From: a bacterium
GTDB taxonomy: Bacteria > Acidobacteriota > Polarisedimenticolia > Polarisedimenticolales > Polarisedimenticolaceae
Direction of reading: 5' to 3'
NCBI GenBank assembly: GCA_024226515.1
Contig: JAAELQ010000040.1
Location: 31,355-95,354 of the forward strand
DNA: 64,000 bases
Shown: positions 1-8,503 of the stretch, in pieces
How the letters are laid out: each line of letters opens with the position of its first letter
Position numbering within the stretch: position 1 is the first letter of the stretch
Program-made: the position numbers and the translations under genes
The notes under the pieces: generated by a model
Seen by the model: the letters and a program-made list of their open reading frames with translations, nothing else
What the model was told of the DNA's origin: nothing
The model's database searches: none

Positions 1-905
1 CGGCCGTCGTCGCGCACCTCGAAGCGCACGCAGTTTTCGGCCAGCACGGCCAGCACGACCACCTCGGTGCGCGCGTGCTGGATGGCGTTGCGCAGCAGGT
101 TCTCGATGGCTCGCGTCAGGCGGCGACCGTCGGCGTTCAGCATCGGCAGGCGCGCGGTGACGCGGGCGCTGACGCGGATTCCGCGCTGCGCGGCCAGCGG
201 CTCGAGCCCGCGCACGGCCTGACGCACGAGCTCGCCGGGGGGCACGACCTCGAGATTCAGCCGGTCGCCGGCATCGAGGCGCGCGATCTCCAGCAGGTCG
301 TCGGCCAGCGTGTGGACACGGTCTGCGTCCATCTTGGCCACGGCCAGCAGCTCCTCGAGCTCCTTGTTGCGCAGCTCGGAGTCGGGCTTCTTCAACACCA
401 GCCCCGCCCGGTCGAGGCACGCGAGCTGGGCCGTCAGCGGAGTGCGCAGGTCGTGCGACACCTGCGCGATGAACTCGCGCCGGCGAATGTCCTGCAGCGA
501 GAACTCCTTCAGTCGATCCGCAACCTGGTCGCGCAGTGTGTTCAGCGTCGTCGCAACGACCGCGATCTCGTCGTGGCCCGAATCGTCGAACGGCCCGGGC
601 AGCTCACCCTCGGCGACGGGACTGGACGCGAGCTCGGACATCCGCGCCAGGCGACCGGTGAGCCAGCGCGACAGGGCGAACCCGATCAGCGTCGCCGCGA
701 CGACCGCGACCGCGGCGGACAGGGCCACGCCCACCACCGCGTAGGAGGTTCGACCGAGGTCCTCGAGCCCGAGGGCGCGCATGACCAGGCCGTAGAGCGG
801 GCGGCGCAGCAGATCGAAGGCGAACAACGTCGCCGCGAGGATCACGCCGAAGCGGAAGCCGAGCGTCTGATGCCACTGCGGCCGATTCACGCGTCGCTTC
901 TTCAT
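1..905 (-). CDS. Sensor histidine kinase, HAMP-HisKA type (3' end cut by window edge)
   Basis: Membrane sensor kinase that should phosphorylate the response regulator encoded just upstream. Read on the minus strand from ATG at 905. Two hydrophobic segments (about residues 17-35 and 55-78) enclose only a short periplasmic stretch, followed by a HAMP linker (about 79-133) and a HisKA helix with the H-box VSHDLRTPL, phosphoacceptor about His151. An N-box (NLLRNAIQHA) is present; the G-boxes lie beyond base 1, so the gene is partial only because the window ends. The start overlaps the stop of the response regulator by 4 nt (ATGA), implying translational coupling. The small sensor loop suggests membrane or intramembrane sensing; the signal is unknown. 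Confidence 0.9.
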   Translation of the reverse strand, partial: MKKRRVNRPQWHQTLGFRFGVILAATLFAFDLLRRPLYGLVMRALGLEDLGRTSYAVVGVALSAAVAVVAATLIGFALSRWLTGRLARMSELASSPVAEGELPGPFDDSGHDEIAVVATTLNTLRDQVADRLKEFSLQDIRRREFIAQVSHDLRTPLTAQLACLDRAGLVLKKPDSELRNKELEELLAVAKMDADRVHTLADDLLEIARLDAGDRLNLEVVPPGELVRQAVRGLEPLAAQRGIRVSARVTARLPMLNADGRRLTRAIENLLRNAIQHARTEVVVLAVLAENCVRFEVRDDG

Positions 906-1591
906 GCCTCACCCATTCGATAACCCACGCCCCACACGGTGGCGAGATACTTCGGATCGCTGGGATCGTCCTCGATCTTCGAGCGCAGCCGGCGGACGTG
1001 CAGGTCCACGGTGCGTGAATCCCCTTCGTACATCGCGCCCCAGACGCGATCCAGGATCTGGTCCCGCGTCCAGGTCCGCCCGGGAAAACGCAAGAAAAAC
1101 AGTAACAGGTCGAACTCGCGCCGCGTCAGGTCGAGCACCCGCTCGCCACGGCGCGCGGAACGCGACTCGGGATCGGCGGCCAGATCCTTCCACTGCGCGC
1201 GCCCGGGCCCGACCGTGCGTCCGGCGCGACGCAGCACGCTGCGCACGCGGGCGATCAGCTCCGGGACGTGAAACGGCTTGACGACGTAGTCGTCCGCTCC
1301 CACGTCGAGCCCACGAACGCGCTGCTCGGGTGCGTCGCGCGCCGTGAGGATGATCACCGGAACCGACCGACCGCGCGAGCGAAGCTCGCGGCACAGGTCC
1401 AGGCCGTCGCCGTCCGGCAGTCCCAGGTCGAGCAGGACGAGATCGTAGTCACGCTCGAGCGCCAGCCGTGCGTGACTCGCCAGCACGCTGACGTCGACGT
1501 CGAATCCGGACGCACGAAGGGCGTCGAGCAACTCCTTGCGGATCCGCTCGTCGTCCTCGATAAGCAGGACTCGTGCTGTGATGTTTCGCAT
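902..1591 (-). CDS. OmpR/PhoB-family response regulator
   Basis: 229-residue two-domain transcription regulator. The N-terminal receiver has the acidic pocket (LLIEDDE), phosphoacceptor about Asp55 in LLDLGLPDGDG, the conserved Thr/Ser position (ILTA) and about Lys105 in VVKPF. The C-terminal winged helix is of the OmpR type (LTRREFDLL, then RTVDLHVRRLRSKIE and VWGVGYRM). It is the first gene of an operon with the kinase downstream. It is divergent from the sigma factor gene at 1755, so the 163 bp between them must hold both promoters. Its targets cannot be told from the sequence. Confidence 0.93.
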   Translation of the reverse strand: MRNITARVLLIEDDERIRKELLDALRASGFDVDVSVLASHARLALERDYDLVLLDLGLPDGDGLDLCRELRSRGRSVPVIILTARDAPEQRVRGLDVGADDYVVKPFHVPELIARVRSVLRRAGRTVGPGRAQWKDLAADPESRSARRGERVLDLTRREFDLLLFFLRFPGRTWTRDQILDRVWGAMYEGDSRTVDLHVRRLRSKIEDDPSDPKYLATVWGVGYRMGEA

Positions 1592-1754
1592 CTCGCCTTC
1601 GCTCCGGGATATACGGATATCTTACCGGTCCCGCCAGAGCCCCTCAATATATGCGCCCCCCGGACAACCCCGAATATCTCGCCACGACACAATTTCGAAA
1701 CATCCGCGAAAAGGCCTTGTGCGCATATTCCTGGTGACACAAGGAGAGCGAATC
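1592..1754. promoter_or_regulatory. Divergent promoter region between response regulator and sigma factor
   Basis: A 163-bp gap between divergent genes, AT-richer than its surroundings. It contains the repeated word GGATAT (GGATATACGGATATC near 1610-1622), AATATATG near 1645 and CATATTCC near 1728. An AAGGAG ribosome binding site lies at 1741-1746, nine bases before the sigma factor ATG. No promoter hexamer pair is convincing enough to assign. Confidence 0.4.
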
Positions 1755-2687
1755 ATGAAGTACACGAAGACCGCGCAGAAGAAGAGCCCCGCACCGATTC
1801 GCGCCGCGAACAAGGGACCGAAGGGAACCGCTCGCGTACTCGACTGCTATTTCACCGATATCCGACGCATGCCGATGCTGACCCGCGAGCAGGAAGCGCA
1901 GCTCGGACGCCGCGCGCAGTCGGGCGACCGGCGGGCGCTGAACGAACTCGTCGAATCGAACCTGCGCTTCGTGGTCAAGGTCGCCACGGAGTACACCGAC
2001 TTCGGACTGCCGCTGGAAGACCTGATCAACGAGGGCAACCTCGGACTGATGGAAGCCGCCGAGCGCTTCGATCCCGAGCGCGGCGTCAAGTTCATCAGCT
2101 GGGCCGTGTGGTGGATCCGCAAGGCGATTCGCAACGCGCTCAACGAGCAGCCGCGCGTCGTCCGCCTGCCGCTGTCGCAACTGAAGCGCATGCGCGTCGT
2201 CCGCGAGACCGAGCGCGGCCTGAAGGAAGACCTGGGGCGCGAGCCGACGAACGACGAGATCGCGGCCCAGTTGCCGAAGAAGATGGCCAAGATCGAACCG
2301 ATCCACCGCCACGACGTCCGCGTAACCAGCCTCGACGAGCCGGTCGCGGGTGAGTTTCAGGAAACGTACGCCGAGACGCTGCAGGACACCGCGTGTTCCT
2401 CGATCGAGGACGACCTGGTGGAGCAGGAGACGCGGGACAACGTCGACGACCTCTGCAACCGGCTGGATCGGCGCGAGCGAGAGGTGATCTCGGCGCGCTT
2501 CGGCCTCGACGGAGAGAAGCCCAGGACCCTGCGCGAGATCGGACAGCAGATCGGCCTGAGCCGTGAGGGCGTGCGTCTGATCGAACTGCAGGCGATCAAG
2601 CAGTTGCGACGCAACTTCATCGCCACGACCTACGAGACCCCCCGTCTGCGGGTCCTGCCGGACAACGGCTGGGACACCGCGGCATAA
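1755..2687 (+). CDS. Alternative sigma-70 family RNA polymerase sigma factor (RpoD/RpoS type)
   Basis: 310-residue primary-like sigma factor lacking region 1.1, which suggests a group 2 (RpoS/HrdB-like) factor. Region 1.2 begins with DCYFTDIRRMPMLTREQE. Region 2 includes NLRFVVKVA, LEDLINEGNLGLMEAAERFD and the tryptophan-rich melting segment FISWAVWWIRKAIRNAL. Region 3 contains GREPTNDEIA. Region 4 carries the helix-turn-helix LREIGQQIGLSREGVRLIE that contacts the -35 element. The open frame extends upstream, but ATG 1755 is preceded by AAGGAG and starts where the family similarity becomes sensible. The first 20 residues are Lys/Ala-rich. It stands alone and is divergent from the two-component system, whose regulator might control it (inference). 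Confidence 0.93.
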   Translation: MKYTKTAQKKSPAPIRAANKGPKGTARVLDCYFTDIRRMPMLTREQEAQLGRRAQSGDRRALNELVESNLRFVVKVATEYTDFGLPLEDLINEGNLGLMEAAERFDPERGVKFISWAVWWIRKAIRNALNEQPRVVRLPLSQLKRMRVVRETERGLKEDLGREPTNDEIAAQLPKKMAKIEPIHRHDVRVTSLDEPVAGEFQETYAETLQDTACSSIEDDLVEQETRDNVDDLCNRLDRREREVISARFGLDGEKPRTLREIGQQIGLSREGVRLIELQAIKQLRRNFIATTYETPRLRVLPDNGWDTAA

Positions 2688-2926
2688 GAGCCCTGAAAAC
2701 CGCGACCGGCCCGCCCGGCCTCACTCCTCCACGGGCGAGCGACCCCCCCGTGTCGCGGTTCTCCTCTCCGAGCGCGGCGCCGCAGCCCACAGCCCCCCCG
2801 GGCCGGCGGCGCCGCGCCCACCCTCGATCGGGCGCAGCCCGGACCACTCCTGGTCCATGGACGCGAATCGGAGTATAAGGACGTCCGATCGGGGGCTTGC
2901 TGCCGGGGCAGCATCTTGGAGGAGTC
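2688..2926. other. Intergenic region upstream of the fibronectin III protein gene
   Basis: 239 bp without a credible gene. It is very GC-rich with runs of C (for example near 2746-2751 and 2792-2799). Near the 3' end lies GGAGTATAAGGACG (about 2870-2883), whose TATAAG could serve as a -10 element, but no -35 partner is clear. A GGAGGAG ribosome binding site precedes the ATG at 2927. No convincing terminator follows the sigma factor gene. Confidence 0.3.
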
Positions 2927-4690
2927 ATGCAGCATCGTCGGTTCAGTCGTTCGTTTACTTGGATCGCGATCGCGCTGACGGCCCTCGCCGCAGGAGCGGC
3001 CCTGGCGGCCGACGTCACGCGCCCGGCCACCGTGGCCAACGTGCGGGTGCAGCACGTCGGGGACGACGTCTTGTTGTCGTGGGACGCGGTCACGCTGGAC
3101 GTCAGCGGCAACGGTGAGACCGTCAGCCAGTACAAGATCTACCGCGGCGACATCGCGACGTTCGCTCCGGACAAGGTCGGCGGCAGCAACCTGTCCGGCA
3201 CGTCGATCACCCAGGACTTCACCGATGCGGGAGCCGCGATCGACGGCCTGGACCACTATTACCTGATCAGCGCGGTGGACGCCGACGGCAACGAGTCCGA
3301 CACCAAGCCGTCGCTGGTGGCGACGCCCCCGGTGCTCAGCGGGTTCTGGACCGGGACCACGATCGAGCTCGACTGGACCGATGCGCAGCCCTCGGGCGAC
3401 CTGGTCGGCTACCGCGTGTACTACGGGCGCGGCTCCGGCGAGTACGAGTTCGTCGACGACGTCGCGCTCGACACCAGCCACACGCTGTCCGGCCTGCAGT
3501 CGTTCGTCAACTGGTATTCGGTCGTGACGGCGATCGACAGCCAGGGCAACGAGAGCGCGTTCTCCAACGAACACATCGACTCGCCGAACGGCATCGTGAA
3601 CATGAAGGCGCACCAGACGGACGAGCTGTGCTGGGGCGCCGCCGACTGCGTCCCGGCGGATCCGGACAAGGTCCAGCGGGCCAACGGCTGGCAGCTACTG
3701 GTACCCGTGGACTTCCCCGAGGGCGACTGGACGCGCGCCACCATGACCTTCACGATGGAGTCCCGGCTCTGCTCGCCGCCCAACCAGGGGACGGTGACCA
3801 AGTGCGGCGCCGGCAACCCCTGCGTCTCGCCGCCGTGCAACGGCGGCTACAACCCGTGCGGCGACCCGTGGGACCGCACCGCGCACGTGTTCGTGGTGCT
3901 GGACGACTGCGTGGAGCAGGGCATCAACTGCAGGACGAACGACAACCTCGAGCTGATGCGCGCGATAACGCCGTTCGGCACCGATGCCGCGCCCCCGGAC
4001 GGCACCGGCGTGATCCCTCGACGCAAGCTGTCGCTGGACATCACGCCGCTGACGCCGCTGCTGGAGGGCCGGAAGTACGTCGGCGTCGAGATCGGCCACT
4101 TCGTGCAGAAGGGCCATTGGGTCTCGGTGGACTTCAGCTTCACCGAGAACCCGGCTCAGGCGTCGCCCAAGCCGCCGGCGGACGGCATCGAGATCATCGG
4201 CTTCGGCGGTGCGCCGCTGCCGACCAGGTCGGTGACGATCCCGGCGACGGCGACCGAGGTCAAGATGCGCCTGTTCACCACCGGACATGGCGGCTCGACC
4301 TTCTGCACGGGTGGCTCGAACAACGGGAACAGCTGCACCACCTCCGCCGACTGTCCCGGCGGCGCGTGCAATCCGTGCGACGAGTTCTGCCAGCGTGAGA
4401 ATCGCATCCTGGTCGACAACAACCCGGTGTGGCAGTTCACACCGTGGCGCACGGACTGCAACTCGCCGGTCCAGTGCAGCAACTGGAACGCGTGCGGCTT
4501 CCCATCGTGCACCTTCCCTCGCGCCGGCTGGTGCCCCGGTTTCATCGCCTGCCACCACGACGCGCCGTGCGACAACGACCTGGACTTCACCCCGGAGCTG
4601 GGTGGAGGCGGAACCTTCGACATCGACTACAATCTCCCATTGCAGAATGGAAGCTGGGCGGTGAGCCTGGTGTTGTACTGGTACAACTGA
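2927..4690 (+). CDS. Exported fibronectin type III-containing protein
   Basis: 587-residue secreted protein of unknown role. Residues 1-28 form a signal peptide ending ALAAD. Two fibronectin III-like modules follow (about residues 29-125 and 125-215), recognisable by YKIYRGD and YLISAVDADGNES, then YRVYYGRG and YSVVTAIDSQGNES. The last 370 residues are Cys-rich, with clusters such as CSPPNQGTVTKCG and CTGGSNNGNSCTTSADCPG, typical of disulfide-stabilised extracellular proteins. ATG 2927 was chosen over an upstream TTG because GGAGGAG lies just before it and the signal peptide starts there. The META lipoprotein begins 11 bases after its stop, so they may be co-transcribed. Confidence 0.8.
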   Translation: MQHRRFSRSFTWIAIALTALAAGAALAADVTRPATVANVRVQHVGDDVLLSWDAVTLDVSGNGETVSQYKIYRGDIATFAPDKVGGSNLSGTSITQDFTDAGAAIDGLDHYYLISAVDADGNESDTKPSLVATPPVLSGFWTGTTIELDWTDAQPSGDLVGYRVYYGRGSGEYEFVDDVALDTSHTLSGLQSFVNWYSVVTAIDSQGNESAFSNEHIDSPNGIVNMKAHQTDELCWGAADCVPADPDKVQRANGWQLLVPVDFPEGDWTRATMTFTMESRLCSPPNQGTVTKCGAGNPCVSPPCNGGYNPCGDPWDRTAHVFVVLDDCVEQGINCRTNDNLELMRAITPFGTDAAPPDGTGVIPRRKLSLDITPLTPLLEGRKYVGVEIGHFVQKGHWVSVDFSFTENPAQASPKPPADGIEIIGFGGAPLPTRSVTIPATATEVKMRLFTTGHGGSTFCTGGSNNGNSCTTSADCPGGACNPCDEFCQRENRILVDNNPVWQFTPWRTDCNSPVQCSNWNACGFPSCTFPRAGWCPGFIACHHDAPCDNDLDFTPELGGGGTFDIDYNLPLQNGSWAVSLVLYWYN

Positions 4691-4701
4691 CGAGGCCCTC
4701 G

Positions 4702-5208
4702 ATGTCGAAAAACCTGTTGCCGATATTGCTCGTGCTGGGCGCGATTGCGGGACTGACCGCGTGCTCGCAGCCCGAGTCCGAGTCGAAAATGAAGAACGTA
4801 GTCACGGAACCGGCGCAACCGGATGCAACGCTAGAGGACACGCTGTGGCGCGCGACCTCGTGCACGGCCAAGGGCGCCGGGGAGGCGTTGCGCATCGCCG
4901 AGGGAGTCGACGTGAACGCCGTGTTCGCCGGCGGTCGCGTCTCGGGGAAAGCGGCGTGCAACCGCTTCAACGGCAGTTACGAGATCAAAGGCGACGGGAT
5001 GACCGTCGGGCCCGTGGCGTCGACCAAGATGCTGTGCCCGGGTGACGGCGTGATGCAGGCCGAGACGGCCTTCCTCTCCGCGCTGGCTCTCGTCACGAAC
5101 TGGGAGATCCGCGGCGGCAGCCTCGCGCTGAAGGCGGCCGACGGCTCGACCGTGGTCGAGCTGGCCCACGCGGGACCCGCGCCGGCCGAAGAGACGGCGG
5201 AGCACTAG
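4702..5208 (+). CDS. META domain lipoprotein (HslJ-like)
   Basis: 168-residue predicted lipoprotein. The N-terminus has a hydrophobic signal and lipobox LTAC (Cys about residue 21), so it is probably anchored in a membrane facing the periplasm. The rest is one META/HslJ-type domain: it starts with LEDTLWRA and contains the family signature SGKAACNRFNGSYEI followed by GPVASTKMLCPG. In this family the domain is associated with heat or oxidative resistance, but its molecular action is not known. It follows the fibronectin III gene by 11 bp and converges on the PDZ gene at 5233. Confidence 0.85.
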   Translation: MSKNLLPILLVLGAIAGLTACSQPESESKMKNVVTEPAQPDATLEDTLWRATSCTAKGAGEALRIAEGVDVNAVFAGGRVSGKAACNRFNGSYEIKGDGMTVGPVASTKMLCPGDGVMQAETAFLSALALVTNWEIRGGSLALKAADGSTVVELAHAGPAPAEETAEH

Positions 5209-5232
5209 AAGCCCCGCCGTCCCGCTTCGGTA

Positions 5233-6105
5233 TCAGTCGTCGTCTTCTTCGCTGTGCAGGTGCAGGTGCTCGTCGTGGTGCGGCACGACGATCTCCACGT
5301 TGCCGTCCGCGTTCGTCGCTCCGACCAGCTCGTGTAGGTTGTGCACGTCGATCGACAGCGCACGATCCTCGTAGCTGCCCGCGACGACGAAGAGCGTCAT
5401 CTCGGCGCCACGACGCTGGATCCGCGTCTCGACCTCGTCGCCCGGCTCGACATGCGACAGGATCTTGTGCAGCTGGCTCGAGTCGCGAACCGTCTCGCCC
5501 TCGACCGAGGTCACGATGTCGCCGGCCTTCAACCCGGCCGCGGCGGCGGGGCCGTCTTCCATGACCTCCGTGATCAGGATGCCCTTCTCGACGCCGAAGT
5601 AGTCGGCGAGCTGCGGCCGCAGATCCTCGATGTGCACGCCGAAGTAGGCGCGCTTCTCGTCCACGACGACGGCCCAGCGGCCGGACGGCTGCGGGAGGGG
5701 GCGGAGCGTCACGCCCAGCGTCTCTTCCTGCCCCTCGCGCTCGACCGTGACGGACACGGTGTGGCCGGCCTTGAGGCCGTCCATCGCCGAGTTCAGCTCT
5801 TCGCCGGTGGTGACCGACACGCCGTCGATGGCGACGATGCGATCGCGATCCTTGATGCCCGCCGCCTCGGCCGCGCCACCTTCGATCACGTGTTGGATGT
5901 GAATCCCGTCGTCGTCGTGATGTCCGTGGTGGTCCAGGATGGCCAGCCGGACACCGAGAAACCCGCGATCGTCGTCGGCCTTCACCTGGTTCGCGGTGCG
6001 CTCCTGCAGCATGTGATGGTGCCGCAGCACGATGCGTTCCTTGTCCTCGGCCAGCGCCACCCCGGCGAGCAGCAGCAGCACGAGGATCGTTACCAGTTTC
6101 TTCAT
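5233..6105 (-). CDS. Exported double-PDZ protein with His/Asp-rich segments
   Basis: 290-residue periplasmic protein. A signal peptide (MKKLVTILVLLLLAGVALA) is followed by two PDZ domains, about residues 40-135 (GFLGVRLA, AGIKDRDRIVAIDG) and 150-245 (YFGVHIED, AGLKAGDIVTSVEG). There is no trypsin-like protease domain, unlike DegP/HtrA, so it probably binds peptide ends or exposed termini rather than cutting them. Acidic and His clusters occur at RHHHM, within PDZ1 (LDHHGHHDDDG) and at the C-terminus (HHDEHLHLHSEEDDD), suggesting metal binding. ATG 6105 has the ribosome binding site GGAGGAAG. It is third in an operon behind an ECF sigma factor and a putative anti-sigma factor, so it may act in sensing or in the stress response. 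Confidence 0.85.
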   Translation of the reverse strand: MKKLVTILVLLLLAGVALAEDKERIVLRHHHMLQERTANQVKADDDRGFLGVRLAILDHHGHHDDDGIHIQHVIEGGAAEAAGIKDRDRIVAIDGVSVTTGEELNSAMDGLKAGHTVSVTVEREGQEETLGVTLRPLPQPSGRWAVVVDEKRAYFGVHIEDLRPQLADYFGVEKGILITEVMEDGPAAAAGLKAGDIVTSVEGETVRDSSQLHKILSHVEPGDEVETRIQRRGAEMTLFVVAGSYEDRALSIDVHNLHELVGATNADGNVEIVVPHHDEHLHLHSEEDDD

Positions 6106-6128
6106 CGGATCTTCCTCCGTATTTCGAT

Positions 6129-6614
6129 TCAAAAAACGGTCGCCGACGGATCTGCGCGCTTGACCGCCGGAGCAACCGTGTCGTTTCCGAGTTCTGTGAA
6201 TACCAGCATGCGTTTGCCGTCGGTCAGCTCGAACTGACGCACGCTGACCAGGCGTTCTTCTTCCATCGCGCGCACGCCGACGGGCTGCGTCTGGCGCGCG
6301 CTCCATGCGTCGACGAATGCACGGTCGGCGGCCGCCGGCAACGAATCGGGCGCGGCGCCCTGCGTGGATGCGGGCGACGTGCCTCCCAGCGACGCGTGGA
6401 TGCCGGCCGGGATCGCGGGCCGCGCGACGAACAACGTCAGGACTCCGACCATCAACAACGCGGCCACGCCCGAGAGCATCGCCGTCATGCGCCAGCGCGG
6501 GTCGACCGGGGCCGCGACCGAGCTACGCAGCTCGCGACGCAGCTGATCCTTGAAAGCCGGGACGTCAACAGCCGGCTTCGGCAGGTCGGTCAAAAACTTC
6601 TCGATATCCTTCAT
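6129..6614 (-). CDS. Single-pass membrane protein, putative anti-sigma factor
   Basis: 161-residue protein with an N-terminal cytoplasmic part of about 45 residues, one transmembrane helix (MLSGVAALLMVGVLTLFVA) and a periplasmic domain of about 90 residues. The topology and its position right after an ECF sigma gene fit an anti-sigma factor, but there is no zinc-binding HxxxCxxC motif and I do not recognise the family, so the role rests on context. Its start (ribosome binding site GAGGA) lies 50 nt inside the end of the sigma gene, a long overlap that would couple their translation. The PDZ gene follows after 23 bp. Confidence 0.65.
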   Translation of the reverse strand: MKDIEKFLTDLPKPAVDVPAFKDQLRRELRSSVAAPVDPRWRMTAMLSGVAALLMVGVLTLFVARPAIPAGIHASLGGTSPASTQGAAPDSLPAAADRAFVDAWSARQTQPVGVRAMEEERLVSVRQFELTDGKRMLVFTELGNDTVAPAVKRADPSATVF

Positions 6615-7122
6615 GATCGATTCCTCGACGCTTCAGTTCTTCGCGCAGCTTGCCCAGCGCGCGTTGCGTGCGCATCGTCAACGCACCCGGACGCTTGCCG
6701 AGAATCTCCGCGATCTCGCCGAAAGGTTTCTGTTCGAAATAGCGCAAGACGACCAACGCCTGCTCTTCCGGATGCAGCGTGCGCATGGCGCGGTTGACGT
6801 GGAGGAACAGCTCGTGCCGCGCGAACGCGGTCTCGGCCGACTCCAGCTCTCGCCGCACCTCGGGGTGGGGATAGACCGACGAGGCCTTGCCGCCGCCCGA
6901 GCGACGGAAGTGACTGGTCACCTCGTTGGTGGCGATGCGGTACAGCCAGGCCGACACGCCGCCGTCGTTCCAGCGAAAGCGATCGATGGCCCGCAACGCC
7001 TTGAAGAAGGTCTGCGAGGTGAGATCCTCGGCCTCGGCGACGTTTGCCACGCGGTGCAGCACGTAGCGGAAGATCGCCTCGAAGTGCGCCTCGTAGATCT
7101 CCTCGAACGTCCCCTGGTTCAC
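6565..7122 (-). CDS. ECF-type RNA polymerase sigma factor
   Basis: 185-residue extracytoplasmic-function sigma factor. Region 2 includes YEAHFEAIFRYVLHRV and AEDLTSQTFFKAL (core binding and -10 recognition) with WLYRIATNEV. Region 4 includes LHPEEQALVVLRYFEQ and the helix-turn-helix FGEIAEILGKRPGALTMR. Between them is a linker with HPEVRRELE. The start is taken as GTG 7122, preceded by GGGAG; the frame stays open to an ATG at 7236 but that would run into the gene downstream of 7203. Operon order is ECF sigma, putative anti-sigma, PDZ protein, suggesting an envelope-stress or metal-stress regulon. Autoregulation is common in the family but not shown here. Confidence 0.9.
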   Translation of the reverse strand: MNQGTFEEIYEAHFEAIFRYVLHRVANVAEAEDLTSQTFFKALRAIDRFRWNDGGVSAWLYRIATNEVTSHFRRSGGGKASSVYPHPEVRRELESAETAFARHELFLHVNRAMRTLHPEEQALVVLRYFEQKPFGEIAEILGKRPGALTMRTQRALGKLREELKRRGIDHEGYREVFDRPAEAGC

Positions 7123-7202
7123 GCCTGCGGCTCCCGCTTTGTCCGGCGCTCGCCGCCGGCTCAACTGGTAAAACGCCCGACCGGCCGGAATCTCACATTT
7201 TT

Positions 7203-8492
7203 TCAGTCGTCCAGTTCGCGGGCGACGGCCGAGCATGCCTCGAGCGGGTTCGAGACCGGAGAAACCGCGGCAAACGGGGCGATTCCGTAGAACGCCCGCC
7301 CGTCGTCGAGGCAGGCCACCACCATCCAGTCCCCGGCCGCGGGCCAGCGCTCGGGGTCGGCGAACGCCGCGGTGACCAGCGCGGGGTCGAGCGTCGCGCT
7401 GCGCTCGAAACGGCTCAGCGTCTCGTCGAGCAGCTCGCGCAGCGGCACGCTCAGCGACGTCGCCACCCTCACCGATTCAGCCAGCGTCGGGTCGGCGATC
7501 GGCAGCACCGCGATATCGATCGATGCCTGCGGCAGCTCCGTCGTCACCGAGTCGCGTCCCGTCGCGTGACGGGTCGCGCGAAACGTCCAGCGGCCGGCCC
7601 ACATCGGGGCCGCGGTCAACTCGAGCGAGGCCGCGGGGATCCGGACCTTGCGCTCGACGTCGCCGTACCGCCCCTCCTTACCGCGGTACACGCCGTCGGC
7701 GCGGTCGCGGCTTCCGCCCGTCTTCTTGCCCGGCTCGAGCCGCGTCTTCTCGAACGTGACGGAAGCGGGGATCCGGACGAGGTCGGCGGACCAGGTCTGC
7801 GCGCCGAGCGTGGAGATCTCGCGCAGCAGCACCTCGTGCAGGATCTGTTCGCGCACTTCGGGCATGGTGCGGAACGTCTCGGCCGGAACCTCCTCCAGCG
7901 CGGAGTCGATCTCGCCGCACCCGCGCCGCGCTACGTCCCCCGTGCGCGAATACGATCGAACTCCGGCGCCTCCCGGAAACAGCATGTCGGCACGAACCCC
8001 GCCGCCTTCCTCGCGGCAGACCCAGACCGGGAGCGTCGAGCGCACCAGCGTCGACTGCTTCAGCGGAATCCGGCCGTAGGCCATCCCGGCGGTCGCGTCG
8101 GCGAAGCTCGGAACGCCGAGCGATTGCAGATGAGCGATCAACTCGGATTCGAACGCCGCCTCCTCCCGGGTCGCGAGACTCACCGCGATCAGCAGGCTGC
8201 CCCGGTCGGTGCGCTCGGTTACCGCGCGCCCTTCCGGCAGACGGGAGATCTCGTCCTCGAAGAAATCCAGCCGGTAGAGCTGACCGTAGACCTCGTCGCG
8301 CACGCAGGAGAAGGTCCCCTCCTCGCAGTCCTCGTGCGGCAGCTCGAGCCGCGGGGTGTACGCGCGACGCAGACGAACCTCTCCGGCCCCGGCCGCGGAG
8401 GCGTCGGCGCGCGTGTAGATCGTCTCGCCCTCGGCGGCGGCGACCGAGGCAGCCAGCAAGACGAGCGGCAACAGACCGTTCGGCGTCCGCAC
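7203..8492 (-). CDS. Exported protein of unknown function
   Basis: 429-residue protein that I do not recognise. A short signal peptide (LLPLVLLAASVAAAEG) marks it as exported. It has four or more Cys residues near the N-terminal third (EDCEEGTFSC, VWVCREE, RRGCGEID), and a C-terminal half with regular beta-strand patterning. The start is GTG 8492, 11 bp after the stop of the exported methyltransferase gene, so the two are probably co-transcribed. No enzyme motif is visible. The end (ARELDD) lies 80 bp before the ECF sigma start, so read-through into the sigma operon is possible. Confidence 0.65.
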   Translation of the reverse strand: MRTPNGLLPLVLLAASVAAAEGETIYTRADASAAGAGEVRLRRAYTPRLELPHEDCEEGTFSCVRDEVYGQLYRLDFFEDEISRLPEGRAVTERTDRGSLLIAVSLATREEAAFESELIAHLQSLGVPSFADATAGMAYGRIPLKQSTLVRSTLPVWVCREEGGGVRADMLFPGGAGVRSYSRTGDVARRGCGEIDSALEEVPAETFRTMPEVREQILHEVLLREISTLGAQTWSADLVRIPASVTFEKTRLEPGKKTGGSRDRADGVYRGKEGRYGDVERKVRIPAASLELTAAPMWAGRWTFRATRHATGRDSVTTELPQASIDIAVLPIADPTLAESVRVATSLSVPLRELLDETLSRFERSATLDPALVTAAFADPERWPAAGDWMVVACLDDGRAFYGIAPFAAVSPVSNPLEACSAVARELDD

Positions 8493-8503
8493 GCGTTCAA
8501 CCG

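Noticed and set aside
1536..1754. An extended N-terminus for the sigma factor.
   Set aside because: It overlaps the divergent response regulator gene and the intergenic region, and a clear ribosome binding site precedes ATG 1755.
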